A DNA stretch of 14,579 nucleotides from Acidobacteriaceae bacterium (lineage in GTDB: Bacteria > Acidobacteriota > Terriglobia > Terriglobales > Acidobacteriaceae), in assembly GCA_003156235.1 (NCBI GenBank), contig PMGP01000229.1, forward strand, positions 1 through 14,579, written 5' to 3'. Position 1 is the first letter of the stretch; each line of letters starts with the position of its first letter. The notes beneath the pieces are model-generated. The model searched no databases and was not told the DNA's origin. It worked only from the letters and a program-made list of their open reading frames with translations. Shown here in pieces: positions 1 through 8,178 of the stretch. Position numbers and translations under genes: made by a program.

Positions 1-53
1 CGCGGCAAACCTTTCTTTCGATTTCAAAGACGGCAAATTCTTCCGGATAAAAG

Positions 54-2057
54 CTACGGAGAGGAGAATCCAGATGGAATCTTGAGAACGCGGATCATCT
101 GGAATTGCGGATGGTCGGTTTGCGCCAGAGAGAGAGCCTCTTGAAACGGCCGTCGCGCCTCTTCAGTGCGGCCCATCGCAAGGAGAATATTGCCTAGGAC
201 GGCATGAGCTTCCGCGGATCGAGGCGCCAGGCCGATGGCAGTGTGCGCCTCTGCCAGCGCCTGATCCCACTCTTGCCGGCCCGCAAGCCGTTGCGCGTGG
301 TTCATGACTGAGAGAGCGGCGAGGAGCGGAACGTCGAATTGGCCGTGGAAAACCAGGATGCTGTTGGCGATGAGGTCGTCTGGCCGGCGATGGAGAAACT
401 GTTCGTAGGGGTTCAGGTCGCCGGGACCCCAATAATCCCCGTCGGCCTCGGAGCCGCTGACCAATATCGTGCCTTCAATGCGGGCGGGGACAGGCGGCAA
501 AGTCCCGCCGAACATATGCGCAATGGCTTCGGGCAGCGGTTTGCACGGAATGTTGTAGTAAGCCGGGTTCACATTCCAGCCATAGTGCGCAAACCAGCAG
601 TCCTTGATGCCATGCGCGTCAAGATAGCTCTTGGCGGCGCGCAGGCCTTGTCCCCAATCGGCATTGGAATCGGTGAGCAGCCGATAGGAATTGGTCGGTC
701 CTCCCCATGCTTCATTCGCATAAGTCAGGTAGTTGGGAAAGACATGGGCCGATGATACCACGTGAATAAGCAGTAGCGCTGCCGCGGCATACAATCCCCA
801 GCTCCGCCTTCGTGCCAGGGAAACCGCGGACGCCGCGGCAATCAAGACGAAGAATGGGTAGACCGGCAGAATATGGCGAATGCCAATGTTCATCGTCGAG
901 GCCATGCTGACGCCAAAATACATCAGTGCGGGAAGCAGCAGATAGAAAGTCGTGCGCCACTTGCCGGCTTGCCACAATTCGTTAAGAAATGGCGCAGACA
1001 GGAGGAGCGCGAGAAATCCCAGCGTCGATTTAATTAAAAATGCGATGGGAAAGTAGAACCAGTGGCCTGTTGCATAATCCGTGCCGAGCAGAAACATAGG
1101 ATCGCGCTTGGCCGCATCGGCAATATCCACCAGTCCGAAGAGATATGCCTCGGGAAACAGATGCCATGCGGCAAGCCGCGAAATCACTGCATCCACAAGG
1201 GCTGAATGTGTGGAAAGCGCATACTCTCCAAGAGTGGGAACCATGACCAATGCTCCTGGCCGCGCCTGGTAGCGAAAGCCATAGAACGCCCAAAGAAATG
1301 CGTAGGCAATCACGCCTGCAACAGCCAGTGAGATAGCAGTATGAAGCGCATCCTTGCGCCAGTCGTTGCGCCCCGACTTGTTCACTGAAGACGTTGCAAG
1401 AACGTCGATGAGCGCCAGTACAAGAAGCACCGGCAACAGGAACAATCCAGAGTGTTTCGCGGCCAGCGCCAGCCCGGCAGCGATTCCACACACAATGATC
1501 CGCCAAACGGTTGGATGTTTTCGCCATCGATAATATGCGAAGACGGCCGCGAAAAAACAGCACGCGACGGCCATATCAGTGGTGATCATGGCTCCATGCG
1601 CCAGAAGATTAGGCTCAAAAACAAAGATCAGCAGCGCAACCAGCCCGGTGCCCGGCCCAAAGATCTCAGAGCCTGCGGCAAGCACAAGCAGCGCCAGCGC
1701 AAAGGTGAAGACAGAGATGGCGGCGCGCGAACGCCACAAGATTCCGTCCGCATCGTGGGTGTAGAGAAACTCGGCTCCACTGCTGAAGTTCTCTGACTTG
1801 AAGTACTGTGTGTATCGGACCGCCGGGGGTGACGGAACGCGAAGAACCGGCAACGCCGCTACGAGCTTGGCAAACGGGGGATGTTCCGGGTTGGTCCCGA
1901 AATCACCGTACTTCCAGGAGCGGACGCCGCCCAGCAAGTGGTTCGCCTCGTCTGGAGTTTGGGACTGTTCCCGTGCCGGGACAAATAGCTCGACTGCGAG
2001 AATCATCAGCAGAGCAACTACTGCCACCCACCTAAGTCGTCGCGTGCGCGGGGTCAT
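54..2057 (-). CDS. Membrane glycosyltransferase (ArnT/PMT-like, GT39/GT83 type) with C-terminal TPR
   Basis: This is a 667-residue integral membrane protein. After the first membrane segment (about residues 10-28) comes a periplasmic loop with TPDEANHLLGG (D36, E37) and NPEHPPFAKLVAALP. The Asp-Glu pair at this place is typical of PMT/ArnT enzymes that transfer a sugar from a polyprenyl-phosphate donor. About ten further hydrophobic segments follow, up to about residue 440, then a soluble periplasmic part. The last 70 residues contain a TPR-like helical pair (QALAEAHTAIGLAPRSAEAH, then AVLGNILLAMGRTEEARRPF). I chose the ATG at 2057 because a GAGGA box lies six bases upstream; an in-frame ATG at 2081 would add eight residues and has no such box. 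The acceptor cannot be read from the sequence; protein O-mannosylation and lipid or polysaccharide modification both remain possible. It lies downstream of the response regulator gene with a gap of about 140 bp, so co-transcription is possible but not shown. Confidence 0.85.
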   Translation of the reverse strand: MTPRTRRLRWVAVVALLMILAVELFVPAREQSQTPDEANHLLGGVRSWKYGDFGTNPEHPPFAKLVAALPVLRVPSPPAVRYTQYFKSENFSSGAEFLYTHDADGILWRSRAAISVFTFALALLVLAAGSEIFGPGTGLVALLIFVFEPNLLAHGAMITTDMAVACCFFAAVFAYYRWRKHPTVWRIIVCGIAAGLALAAKHSGLFLLPVLLVLALIDVLATSSVNKSGRNDWRKDALHTAISLAVAGVIAYAFLWAFYGFRYQARPGALVMVPTLGEYALSTHSALVDAVISRLAAWHLFPEAYLFGLVDIADAAKRDPMFLLGTDYATGHWFYFPIAFLIKSTLGFLALLLSAPFLNELWQAGKWRTTFYLLLPALMYFGVSMASTMNIGIRHILPVYPFFVLIAAASAVSLARRRSWGLYAAAALLLIHVVSSAHVFPNYLTYANEAWGGPTNSYRLLTDSNADWGQGLRAAKSYLDAHGIKDCWFAHYGWNVNPAYYNIPCKPLPEAIAHMFGGTLPPVPARIEGTILVSGSEADGDYWGPGDLNPYEQFLHRRPDDLIANSILVFHGQFDVPLLAALSVMNHAQRLAGRQEWDQALAEAHTAIGLAPRSAEAHAVLGNILLAMGRTEEARRPFQEALSLAQTDHPQFQMIRVLKIPSGFSSP

Positions 2058-2063
2058 ATTCGG

Positions 2064-2068
2064 TCCTC
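2064..2068 (-). promoter_or_regulatory. Ribosome-binding site deciding the glycosyltransferase start
   Basis: On the minus strand GAGGA is followed by a six-base spacer and the ATG at 2057. It supports the internal ATG over the one at 2081, which has no purine-rich box. Confidence 0.6.
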
Positions 2069-2200
2069 GCCGGCGCCCCATACACCGTCGATCAGAAGCG
2101 ACTTATGCAACCGCCGGTCGATCAAGCCAGAACCAAGCATTGACAACGGCAGAATTTCAAGGCCACGCGGCGAAGCTTTCAACTTTCCTCCTCCAGATGA

Positions 2201-2980
2201 CTAAAGGGGCTGCCCCAGACGATTTTCCAACTGCGCCCGGTAGCTCCGGCTTACGCGGGTTCGCGCGCCGTTCTTGAGTATAATGTCGAACTCGCCGTGC
2301 GAGACCGGCTCCAGTTGCAGAATGCTCTCGATATTCACGATGGCCGAGCGATGAACGCGCACGAAGCGCCGCGAATCGAGCCGCTCGTCAAGCTCATGCA
2401 ACGAGGCGCGATAAAGCAACTGCTGGCCCGCCACGTGCAGGTTTACGTAGACGCCGGCAGCCTCAATCCAGTCGATCTCCGCCACGCGGATCAAGCGCGT
2501 GCTGCCGCCAGACTTGACGACGAGCCGGTCCCAAGGGCGCTGGGCTTGCGGCGCGGCGGAGAGCATGGTTATCATGCGCTGTCCAAACTCACTTGTGTTG
2601 CGCTCACGCAGCCGGAGCTTGGCGCGACTCAGCGCCGCCTCAAATCGCTCATCGCTGAAGGGCTTCAGCAGATAGTCCAGCGCATTGGCCTCAAAGGCGC
2701 GAATCGCGTGCTGGTCGTACGCAGTGACAAAGATGGTCAGCGGCATCTGGCCGGCGCCAACGGCATCGATCACCCCCAGCCCATCCAACTCCGGCATCTG
2801 CACATCGAGAAAAACCAATGCCGGCCGCTGACTTTGAATCACGGTGACGGCGGAGATGCCGTCGCCCGCTTCAAGAATCGCTGCAACTTGAGTATCTTTG
2901 CGCAACAGATCGGCGATCCGCTGCCGCGCCGGCGCTTCATCGTCTACGATCAGCACACGGATGGAATCAGGCACGGCCAT
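2201..2980 (-). CDS. LytTR-family response regulator
   Basis: This 259-residue protein has two domains. The receiver domain (about residues 7-125) shows the acidic pair DDE at 13-15, the phospho-acceptor in FLDVQMPELDG (D59), the conserved Thr in IFVTAYD and the Lys in LLKPF. The C-terminal LytTR DNA-binding domain (about 150-255) has the usual WIEAAGVYV, FVRVHRSAIVN and RVSRSYR stretches. Proteins of this type (LytR, AlgR, YehT) bind direct repeats upstream of target genes and are paired with LytS/YehU-type kinases. Its start lies within the 3' end of the kinase gene (14-base overlap), so the two are almost certainly translated together. No LytTR direct-repeat site could be assigned in this window. 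Confidence 0.95.
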   Translation of the reverse strand: MAVPDSIRVLIVDDEAPARQRIADLLRKDTQVAAILEAGDGISAVTVIQSQRPALVFLDVQMPELDGLGVIDAVGAGQMPLTIFVTAYDQHAIRAFEANALDYLLKPFSDERFEAALSRAKLRLRERNTSEFGQRMITMLSAAPQAQRPWDRLVVKSGGSTRLIRVAEIDWIEAAGVYVNLHVAGQQLLYRASLHELDERLDSRRFVRVHRSAIVNIESILQLEPVSHGEFDIILKNGARTRVSRSYRAQLENRLGQPL

Positions 2981-4169
2981 CGGCGTCTCCTCCAGGCGCG
3001 CGCAGTGGCAGGAAAATATCCACCTCTACGCCGCCATTCTTGAGCGGGCGCACAGTAAAACTGCTTTCTCCATTCGGATGAAGGCTCTTCACTCTTTCTC
3101 GTGTCACAGACAATCCCAATCCCGCCGACGAATCGAGCGTCCATCCGGCTGGCAGTCCCACGCCATCATCCTGTATCCGGATTTCCAGTTGATCGTCTAC
3201 CCTCTGCGCCGATACGATGACGGTTCCGCCCGAGGCACGATGCGAAATCCCGTGGCGGATCGCATTCTCGACCAGCGGTTGCAAGATGAGCGAAGGAACA
3301 GTGGAATTTTGCACCTCCGGCTCAATCTGGATCTCAATCTTGAGCTTTTCCCCAAAGCGAATCTTCTGAATCTCCAGATATGGAGCCAGAAACTCTATCT
3401 CCTCGGCCAGCGGAATCTCCTGTCGGTTCTTGGTTTCTATCGACCTGCGCAACAGATCGCCAAGATGCTCGATCATTCTGCGCGTCAGCTTGGGATCGCG
3501 CTCCACCTGCGAAGAGATCGTGTTCAGCGCATTGAAGAGAAAGTGCGGATCGAGTTGCATGCGCAGAGCATTCAGACGCGCCTCGGTAAAGCTTCTCTCC
3601 ATTCGCGCCAGATGCAACTCGCTCGATAGATAGCGTTCGTAGTACCGGTACGCCTGCATGGCGCCCACGATCACCCAGTAGACGAGCCAGTTCCACAGTG
3701 AATCGTCGAAGTTGCTTAGCGCAAATATTTTGGAGAATCGTAGTGCATTCCACGAGCCAATGTCCAGCAAGGCGCAGGCCGCGGCATTCACATACCGGTA
3801 GGCCACCGTGAAGATCAGGCTGGCAAGCAGAAGCGCAAGGATGCGCCGCGCAATCTGCTTGCCGGAGAACGGCAAACGGCGGTCGAATGCGAGGATGAAC
3901 GGCGTGATCAGGCCCCATGACCACCACCACGCGAAGGATCCACGCACGGAATCGTATCCTTTGTACATGATACCGTGGCCCCTCACCAGGCTGGGCAGCG
4001 CAAAGAACACGCTGAGCAACGTCCAGAAGAGTGCCGCGAGCACACTGCGGCCCACCCACGTCCTTGTCAATCTGGATATGGTTTGTCGATCCTTGACCCG
4101 CAAACCTCCATTCGTTTCGATGCGATCATTCCTTTCCTGAATAGAGTTCCGGTTGTGGCAGTTACACAT
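2967..4169 (-). CDS. LytS/YehU-type sensor histidine kinase
   Basis: With the start at 4169 this is a 400-residue membrane kinase. The N-terminal half has about four hydrophobic segments (roughly residues 43-63, 81-95, 110-127, 158-173) and no clear extracellular sensor domain. The His_kinase domain (PF06580 type) carries the phospho-acceptor in LDPHFLFNALNTI (H209). The HATPase part shows the N box in LVENAIRHGIS (N302) and the G boxes IQDDGVGLP and GLGLSVTRERV. The start is uncertain. The ATG at 4169 overlaps the stop of the GH1 gene by eight bases but has no clear ribosome site. A TTG at 4103 sits just after GGAGG, with the spacing too short. An ATG at 4250 would begin deep inside the GH1 gene and gives an unlikely N terminus. 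The overlap with the regulator gene downstream makes a kinase-regulator pair. Confidence 0.9.
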   Translation of the reverse strand: MCNCHNRNSIQERNDRIETNGGLRVKDRQTISRLTRTWVGRSVLAALFWTLLSVFFALPSLVRGHGIMYKGYDSVRGSFAWWWSWGLITPFILAFDRRLPFSGKQIARRILALLLASLIFTVAYRYVNAAACALLDIGSWNALRFSKIFALSNFDDSLWNWLVYWVIVGAMQAYRYYERYLSSELHLARMERSFTEARLNALRMQLDPHFLFNALNTISSQVERDPKLTRRMIEHLGDLLRRSIETKNRQEIPLAEEIEFLAPYLEIQKIRFGEKLKIEIQIEPEVQNSTVPSLILQPLVENAIRHGISHRASGGTVIVSAQRVDDQLEIRIQDDGVGLPAGWTLDSSAGLGLSVTRERVKSLHPNGESSFTVRPLKNGGVEVDIFLPLRAPGGDADGRA

Positions 4170-5661
4170 CCAGGCGTCCGGCGGCGGCGACGCGGCCATA
4201 CCAATAGCCTGAATCTTTGATGGTGCGCTTCTGGGTGGCGAAGTCCACATACGTCAGCCCATAGCGCTGCGTGTAGCCGCTGCCCCACTCGAAGTTATCG
4301 AGCAAACTCCAGGCATGATAGGCGCGCACGCGTGCTCCATCCTTCATGGCGCGCGCCAGTTCGGCCAGATGCTGACGGTAGAACCCGATGCGGCGCTGGT
4401 CGTGGACGTGGCCATCCGCGCCGGGTGAGTCCATGAAGACGCCGCCGGTCTCGGTGATCTCGATGATGGGATGGTCATAGTCGCGCGTGAGCTGCATCAA
4501 GAGGTCATAGAAGCCCCGCGGCCACATCTCCAGTCCGCCATCGGTCTTCGGGCCATCGCCGGCTAACTCGATTCGGATTTGCGCCAAGGGATCGTGACTC
4601 GATACGTCTGGCGGCGCGCCATTGCTCGCGTCTGAGGCAAGGAGACGGCAGTAGTAATGCACCCCCAGCCAATCCAGCGGCACCTTCATGATTTTCTCGT
4701 CGCCCGGTTTGAATCCCATTGCCTCATAAGGAATCTCGCCGATGAATGCCTTGGGATACGTGCCATGGAAGATCGGTTCCAGGCAGTAAATATTGTTGTA
4801 ATTGTGAAAGCGCGTGGCGGCGGCGCGATCCGCTTCGCTGTTGGACTTGGGATAAACCGGCTCCCAGCCGTAGGCGCAACCCACGGTAGCATTCGAGGAA
4901 GCTGCTTTAATGGCGCGGAAGGCCATGCCCTGCGCCAGATTGACGGAGTGAGCCGCTTTGAGAGCCTGATCGATGTTTGTCTTGAAAGGAGGCGCCCAGC
5001 CGGTTCCATAGCCGTTGCGGGTAAAGTCCGTGGGCATATTGAAGGGCGCCCAGACGGTGATGCGATCACCGAGATTCTTGGCCAGGATCGCCGCAAAGTC
5101 GGCGTAGTAGCTGGCCAGATCGCGATTCGGCCAGCCTCCTTTATCTTCGAGCGCTTGCGGCAAATCCCAGTGATAGATCGTGCAGAAAGGGCGAATCCCG
5201 GCCTCTAGAAGAGCATCGACAAGACGGCTGTAGTAGTCGAGTCCCTTTTGATTGACCTGTCCCGTGCCAGTGGGCAGAACGCGTGGCCATGAAGTCGAAA
5301 AGCGGTAGCTCTTCATATTGATCTGCTTCATGATCGCAATGTCTTCGTTGTAGCGATGGTACTGATCGCAGGCCACATCGGCATTCGCGCCATCGCGAAT
5401 CTTGCCCGGCGTGTGCGCGGTCCGATCCCAGATCGATTCGCCTTTGCCATCTGTGTTCCATGCGCCTTCCACCTGGTAAGCGGAGGTGGCCATGCCCCAA
5501 AGAAAATCCTTGGGAAAACGCGCGGCGGCAATCTGTGCGGGCGATACTTCGCCGGGAATCTGCGGTTGAGTGGCAGACTCCAGGGCTGCAATCTTTTTGC
5601 CGGCAAGCAAAGCGCCGCCGCCAACGATCAAAGAGTTCTTGAGAAAGCTTCGGCGATCCAT
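4162..5661 (-). CDS. Tat-exported GH1 (beta-glucosidase family) protein with altered active site
   Basis: This is a 499-residue GH1 (alpha/beta) barrel. The N terminus MDRRSFLKNS followed by a hydrophobic stretch is a Tat signal, so the protein is exported folded. Family landmarks are present: FLWGMATSAYQVEGAW, ESIWD, TIYHWDLPQALED, and WSLLDNFEWGSGYTQRYGL near the C terminus (glycone-binding Glu-Trp). The nucleophile Glu is kept in ITETGG (E404), although the family norm is TENG. The acid/base motif, normally NEP, reads NMP (Met209, codon at 5035-5037). GVNYY reads GVHYY (His335). Normal retaining beta-glucosidase activity is therefore doubtful; it may be an atypical hydrolase, a transglycosidase or a sugar-binding pseudoenzyme. 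An in-frame ATG at 5727 adds 22 residues before the Tat motif. I prefer 5661 because it puts the twin arginines at residues 3-4; neither start has a clear ribosome site. It is the first gene of an apparent operon with the kinase and regulator. Confidence 0.88.
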   Translation of the reverse strand: MDRRSFLKNSLIVGGGALLAGKKIAALESATQPQIPGEVSPAQIAAARFPKDFLWGMATSAYQVEGAWNTDGKGESIWDRTAHTPGKIRDGANADVACDQYHRYNEDIAIMKQINMKSYRFSTSWPRVLPTGTGQVNQKGLDYYSRLVDALLEAGIRPFCTIYHWDLPQALEDKGGWPNRDLASYYADFAAILAKNLGDRITVWAPFNMPTDFTRNGYGTGWAPPFKTNIDQALKAAHSVNLAQGMAFRAIKAASSNATVGCAYGWEPVYPKSNSEADRAAATRFHNYNNIYCLEPIFHGTYPKAFIGEIPYEAMGFKPGDEKIMKVPLDWLGVHYYCRLLASDASNGAPPDVSSHDPLAQIRIELAGDGPKTDGGLEMWPRGFYDLLMQLTRDYDHPIIEITETGGVFMDSPGADGHVHDQRRIGFYRQHLAELARAMKDGARVRAYHAWSLLDNFEWGSGYTQRYGLTYVDFATQKRTIKDSGYWYGRVAAAGRLDV

Positions 5662-5727
5662 TGGAGATGAACTACCGCGCACTGTTCGCACACATGTTGG
5701 CTGAGAATTTCTGGCAAGATGTCTCAT

Positions 5728-6076
5728 GTTTGTATCGTATTTTGCCTGCCAGAGTCCCGTCGAGCAGAATGTTGCAGTTAGGATCGGCGCGTTTCCAGCC
5801 GGTTTCTTAGCACTTCAAATCGGCGCAGAGGTTCGCATTACCTAGTTCGGACGGTCCTTCGCACGGGACGATCACACGGTTGGCACAGAAGCTGTAAGGA
5901 AGAGCCGCATTGTGCGAGCGGATTATCCGATGATTGTCTGGAATCACCGGCTCATTCCCATATCGTGCCTACGGCCATCTTTTTGCCGCAGCAACGACGG
6001 TTCAATGGTCTGCAATGGCTGCCGCTCAGGGCTTCGCATTGGTGCGGGATGAGGCTGCGCATGTTGTCTCGCCAGT
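5728..6076. other. Intergenic stretch, no gene recognised
   Basis: Short open frames exist on both strands but none has family motifs, a ribosome site or plausible composition. The right part follows the stop codon of the relaxase remnant. The promoter of the GH1-kinase-regulator operon must lie in the left part; TACGAT close to 5740 on the minus strand is a possible -10 element, but no convincing -35 box pairs with it. Confidence 0.5.
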
Positions 6077-6780
6077 TCAGTTGCCGATGGCCGTCGCCGA
6101 GGAGACGCCGAGCAAGTTGCGTAATTGCTCACGGTCACTGGTGACCACGACAATTACCTGGCGTCCACGCGAGGCCCCGACGTAGAACAACTCCTGCTTC
6201 ATCGCATCGCAGAAAGGATTACAGCGTCCACCGTCTTTCCCTGGCTGCGATGCGCGGTGACCGCATAGCCGTGATCGAACTCATGGTAATTGGTGGGCAG
6301 CGTCCGGCCATCCTCAAGGTGAATGCGGCCGCCATCGACATCGCGTACTTTCACCAGTTCGCCATTGGTGGCTCGGAAATCTGCTGCGCCGCGATTGCCC
6401 GTCAGCAGCAACTTGTCGCCAGGGGCCACCTCAATCTGTTGGCGTTCATGCACCGAAAAGGAACGCGCCTGTGATGGACTCACCGCGCGCTCCATGCCAT
6501 GCTGGTCCCTGGCAACGATGCCCGACTTTTCAATTCGCTCGATGGTGAGCGCCTCATGCTTTTCGACGCCACGCGAAGAGCGATGGAAGAGCAGAACTTG
6601 ACCTGACTTGTAGTTAACCAAATCTTTCTTTTGCGCCTCGGTCCATTGCAGCGGAACATAACGCTCGGCGACAAGACCGCGATCCAGTTTTCCGCGCTGC
6701 TTCATGCTGTCACGGATGGCATCGGTAATCTTGCCGATCTCCTCATGCGTAGCTGTTCTGAGTTTACCGCGAGAGGTAAG
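6077..6780 (-). pseudogene. 3' remnant of MobF/TraA-type conjugative relaxase-helicase
   Basis: The minus strand reads as the C-terminal helicase end of a TrwC/TraA relaxase. The order is ATHEEIGKITDAIRDSMKQR, then the basic domain with YKSGQVLLFHRSSRG, then NYHEFDHGYAVTAHRSQGKT, which is the RecD-like motif near the end of the helicase. The frame then stops at 6199 (ILSAMR). The next family block, KQELFYVGASRGRQVIVVVT, is in another frame and runs to a stop at 6077-6079, so there is one frameshift at about 6199-6215. Upstream the frame is closed by TGA at 6793-6795. The relaxase (strand-nicking) domain and helicase Walker motifs are absent. A full protein of this family is usually 700-1000 residues or more, so this is roughly its last 235 residues. 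It marks a former conjugative or mobilisable element. Confidence 0.8.
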
Positions 6781-7020
6781 AAACGGCTGAAATCAGAACC
6801 CTGGAAGCGCAACATCTTGCTGATGCGCAGACCTGCCACAATGCCAGTGCGGACATATCGCTGAAAGGGGATAGGGTGCCGGGGCGAGAAAATTAGAACA
6901 TGCACAGATAGACATCGAATTCATTATTGCTACAAGAGCTTCATAACCATGGTTGACTTTCCCCACTCCGTTGAATCATTCGAGCCGTTCCCAATAGTGA
7001 GCAAGCGGCGGCTCTGGTCA
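6781..7020. other. Gap between relaxase and integrase remnants, no gene recognised
   Basis: A minus-strand open frame (about 6702-6905) covers part of it, but I recognise no family and see no ribosome site. The integrase N terminus may begin near the right end, but it is too decayed to place. Confidence 0.4.
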
Positions 7021-8178
7021 AAATACACCCGAAGACCCAGCAACGCCTGGCACGGATCGGTCGCGTCCACGGGTTGAGTATCCAACTGAAATAAAAGCCC
7101 TGGTACGCCTACAAGAGGACGTACTCCGAATCAACGATCCGAAAGCCTTCAAAGCGCACAACAAGCCAACCTTGAGATTGGTCATCGACCGATTCTCAAC
7201 CGAGGAGCGCCTGGAGGAAATACTGCGACAGGTGCCGGGTGAGGCCACCATCACGGACGGCTTTTCCTGGAGTACAGTCGCCGCTTACCGCAACTGACTC
7301 AAGAAGCACATCCGGCCCAAATGGGATAGCACGTCACTGGTTGAAATCATTGCCTCTGTCGCCGAAGACACGCGGGCACGTTGGAGCACTTCTGCATCTT
7401 CTTTTTGAACGGGCCATGCTGTGGGATTTGATGGACGTTCAGTGTAACCCTATGGAGCTTGTGAAACTGAAAGGAACCAGCAAGCGATAAAGAAGCCGCA
7501 GATACTCACCCCTAAAAATTTCAGGAGTTGGTTTCTACGTTGCAAGAGCCATACAAAACGATGGTCATCATTGCGATGTGCACCGGAATGCGGGTGTCCG
7601 AGGTTTTGGCCCTCCGCTGGGAGCATATCGAATTTGAGGCTGGAGCGATATTGTTTCAACAGGGTGTCGTCAACGGCCGGATCGGAAGCGTGATAACCGA
7701 GGCGTCCAACGATTACATTCCTCTCGACCCGGAATTTGCTCAAATTCTACGTGGCTGGATAGGGGACCGTTCGAGTGGGCTTGTCTTCCCGTCGCACGTT
7801 ACAGGCGGCTGCTACTACGCGGGCGTCATTCAGTAGCAGATTCTGAAGCCTGCTGGTGAAAAGAACGGCCTTCCCGGGATCGGTTGGCACGTCTTCCGGC
7901 ACACGTATCGCTCTTTGCTGGACGAAACGGATGCCCTGATAGGAGTCCAGTAAAAAACTGATGCGGCACAGCAACGTGGCGATGACCATGAAGTCTACGG
8001 AAACGCCAGCCTGAGAGCCAAGCAGCGGGCCAACTCAAAGGTAGTGCAAATGGTGATGCCGCAAGAACTGACTCCGGCAGCGCAGCAGTCGGCGGCGGTT
8101 AGATTACTGTGGGGTTCTGTGGGGTTGGAGGATTCTCTAGTGTTCGCTAAGTACTTGATTCCATGGTGGACGCGGTAG
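7021..8178 (+). pseudogene. Tyrosine recombinase/integrase, multiply disrupted
   Basis: Reading across frames recovers a nearly complete phage/island-type integrase. Its N-terminal part has EYPTEIKALVRLQEDV and VPGEATITDGFSWSTVAAYR. The SAM-like core-binding part has KKHIRPKW, WLKSLPLSPKTRGHV and LHLLFERAMLWDLMDVQ. The catalytic domain has MCTGMRVSEVLALRWEH (first Arg), WHVFRHTYRSLLDE (His-x-x-Arg), LMRHSNVA (second His) and VYGNASLRAKQ (the Tyr nucleophile). Lesions I can see are TGA at 7295-7297, a shift and small deletion near 7340, TAA at 7488-7490, a shift in the A/T run near 7516, TAG at 7834-7836 where a Gln codon is expected, TAA plus an extra A at about 7951, and a lost base near 7993 just before the Tyr codon. 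The last frame ends at TAG 8176-8178, inside the tRNA fragment. Every catalytic residue is still visible, but no functional protein is possible. The left boundary is approximate. Confidence 0.85.
8107..8126. repeat. Short tandem repeat in the integrase 3' end
   Basis: CTGTGGGGTT occurs about twice in tandem (with one mismatch at the edge) in the last part of the integrase remnant, about 40 bases from the tRNA fragment. It could be an arm-type site of the recombinase or chance. Confidence 0.35.

Noticed and set aside
339..755. Plus-strand open frame opposite the glycosyltransferase
   Set aside because: It is antisense to a well-supported membrane protein, with no ribosome site and no motifs.
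2297..3629. Long plus-strand frames opposite the regulator and kinase
   Set aside because: They mirror the codon pattern of the real minus-strand genes and have no family features.
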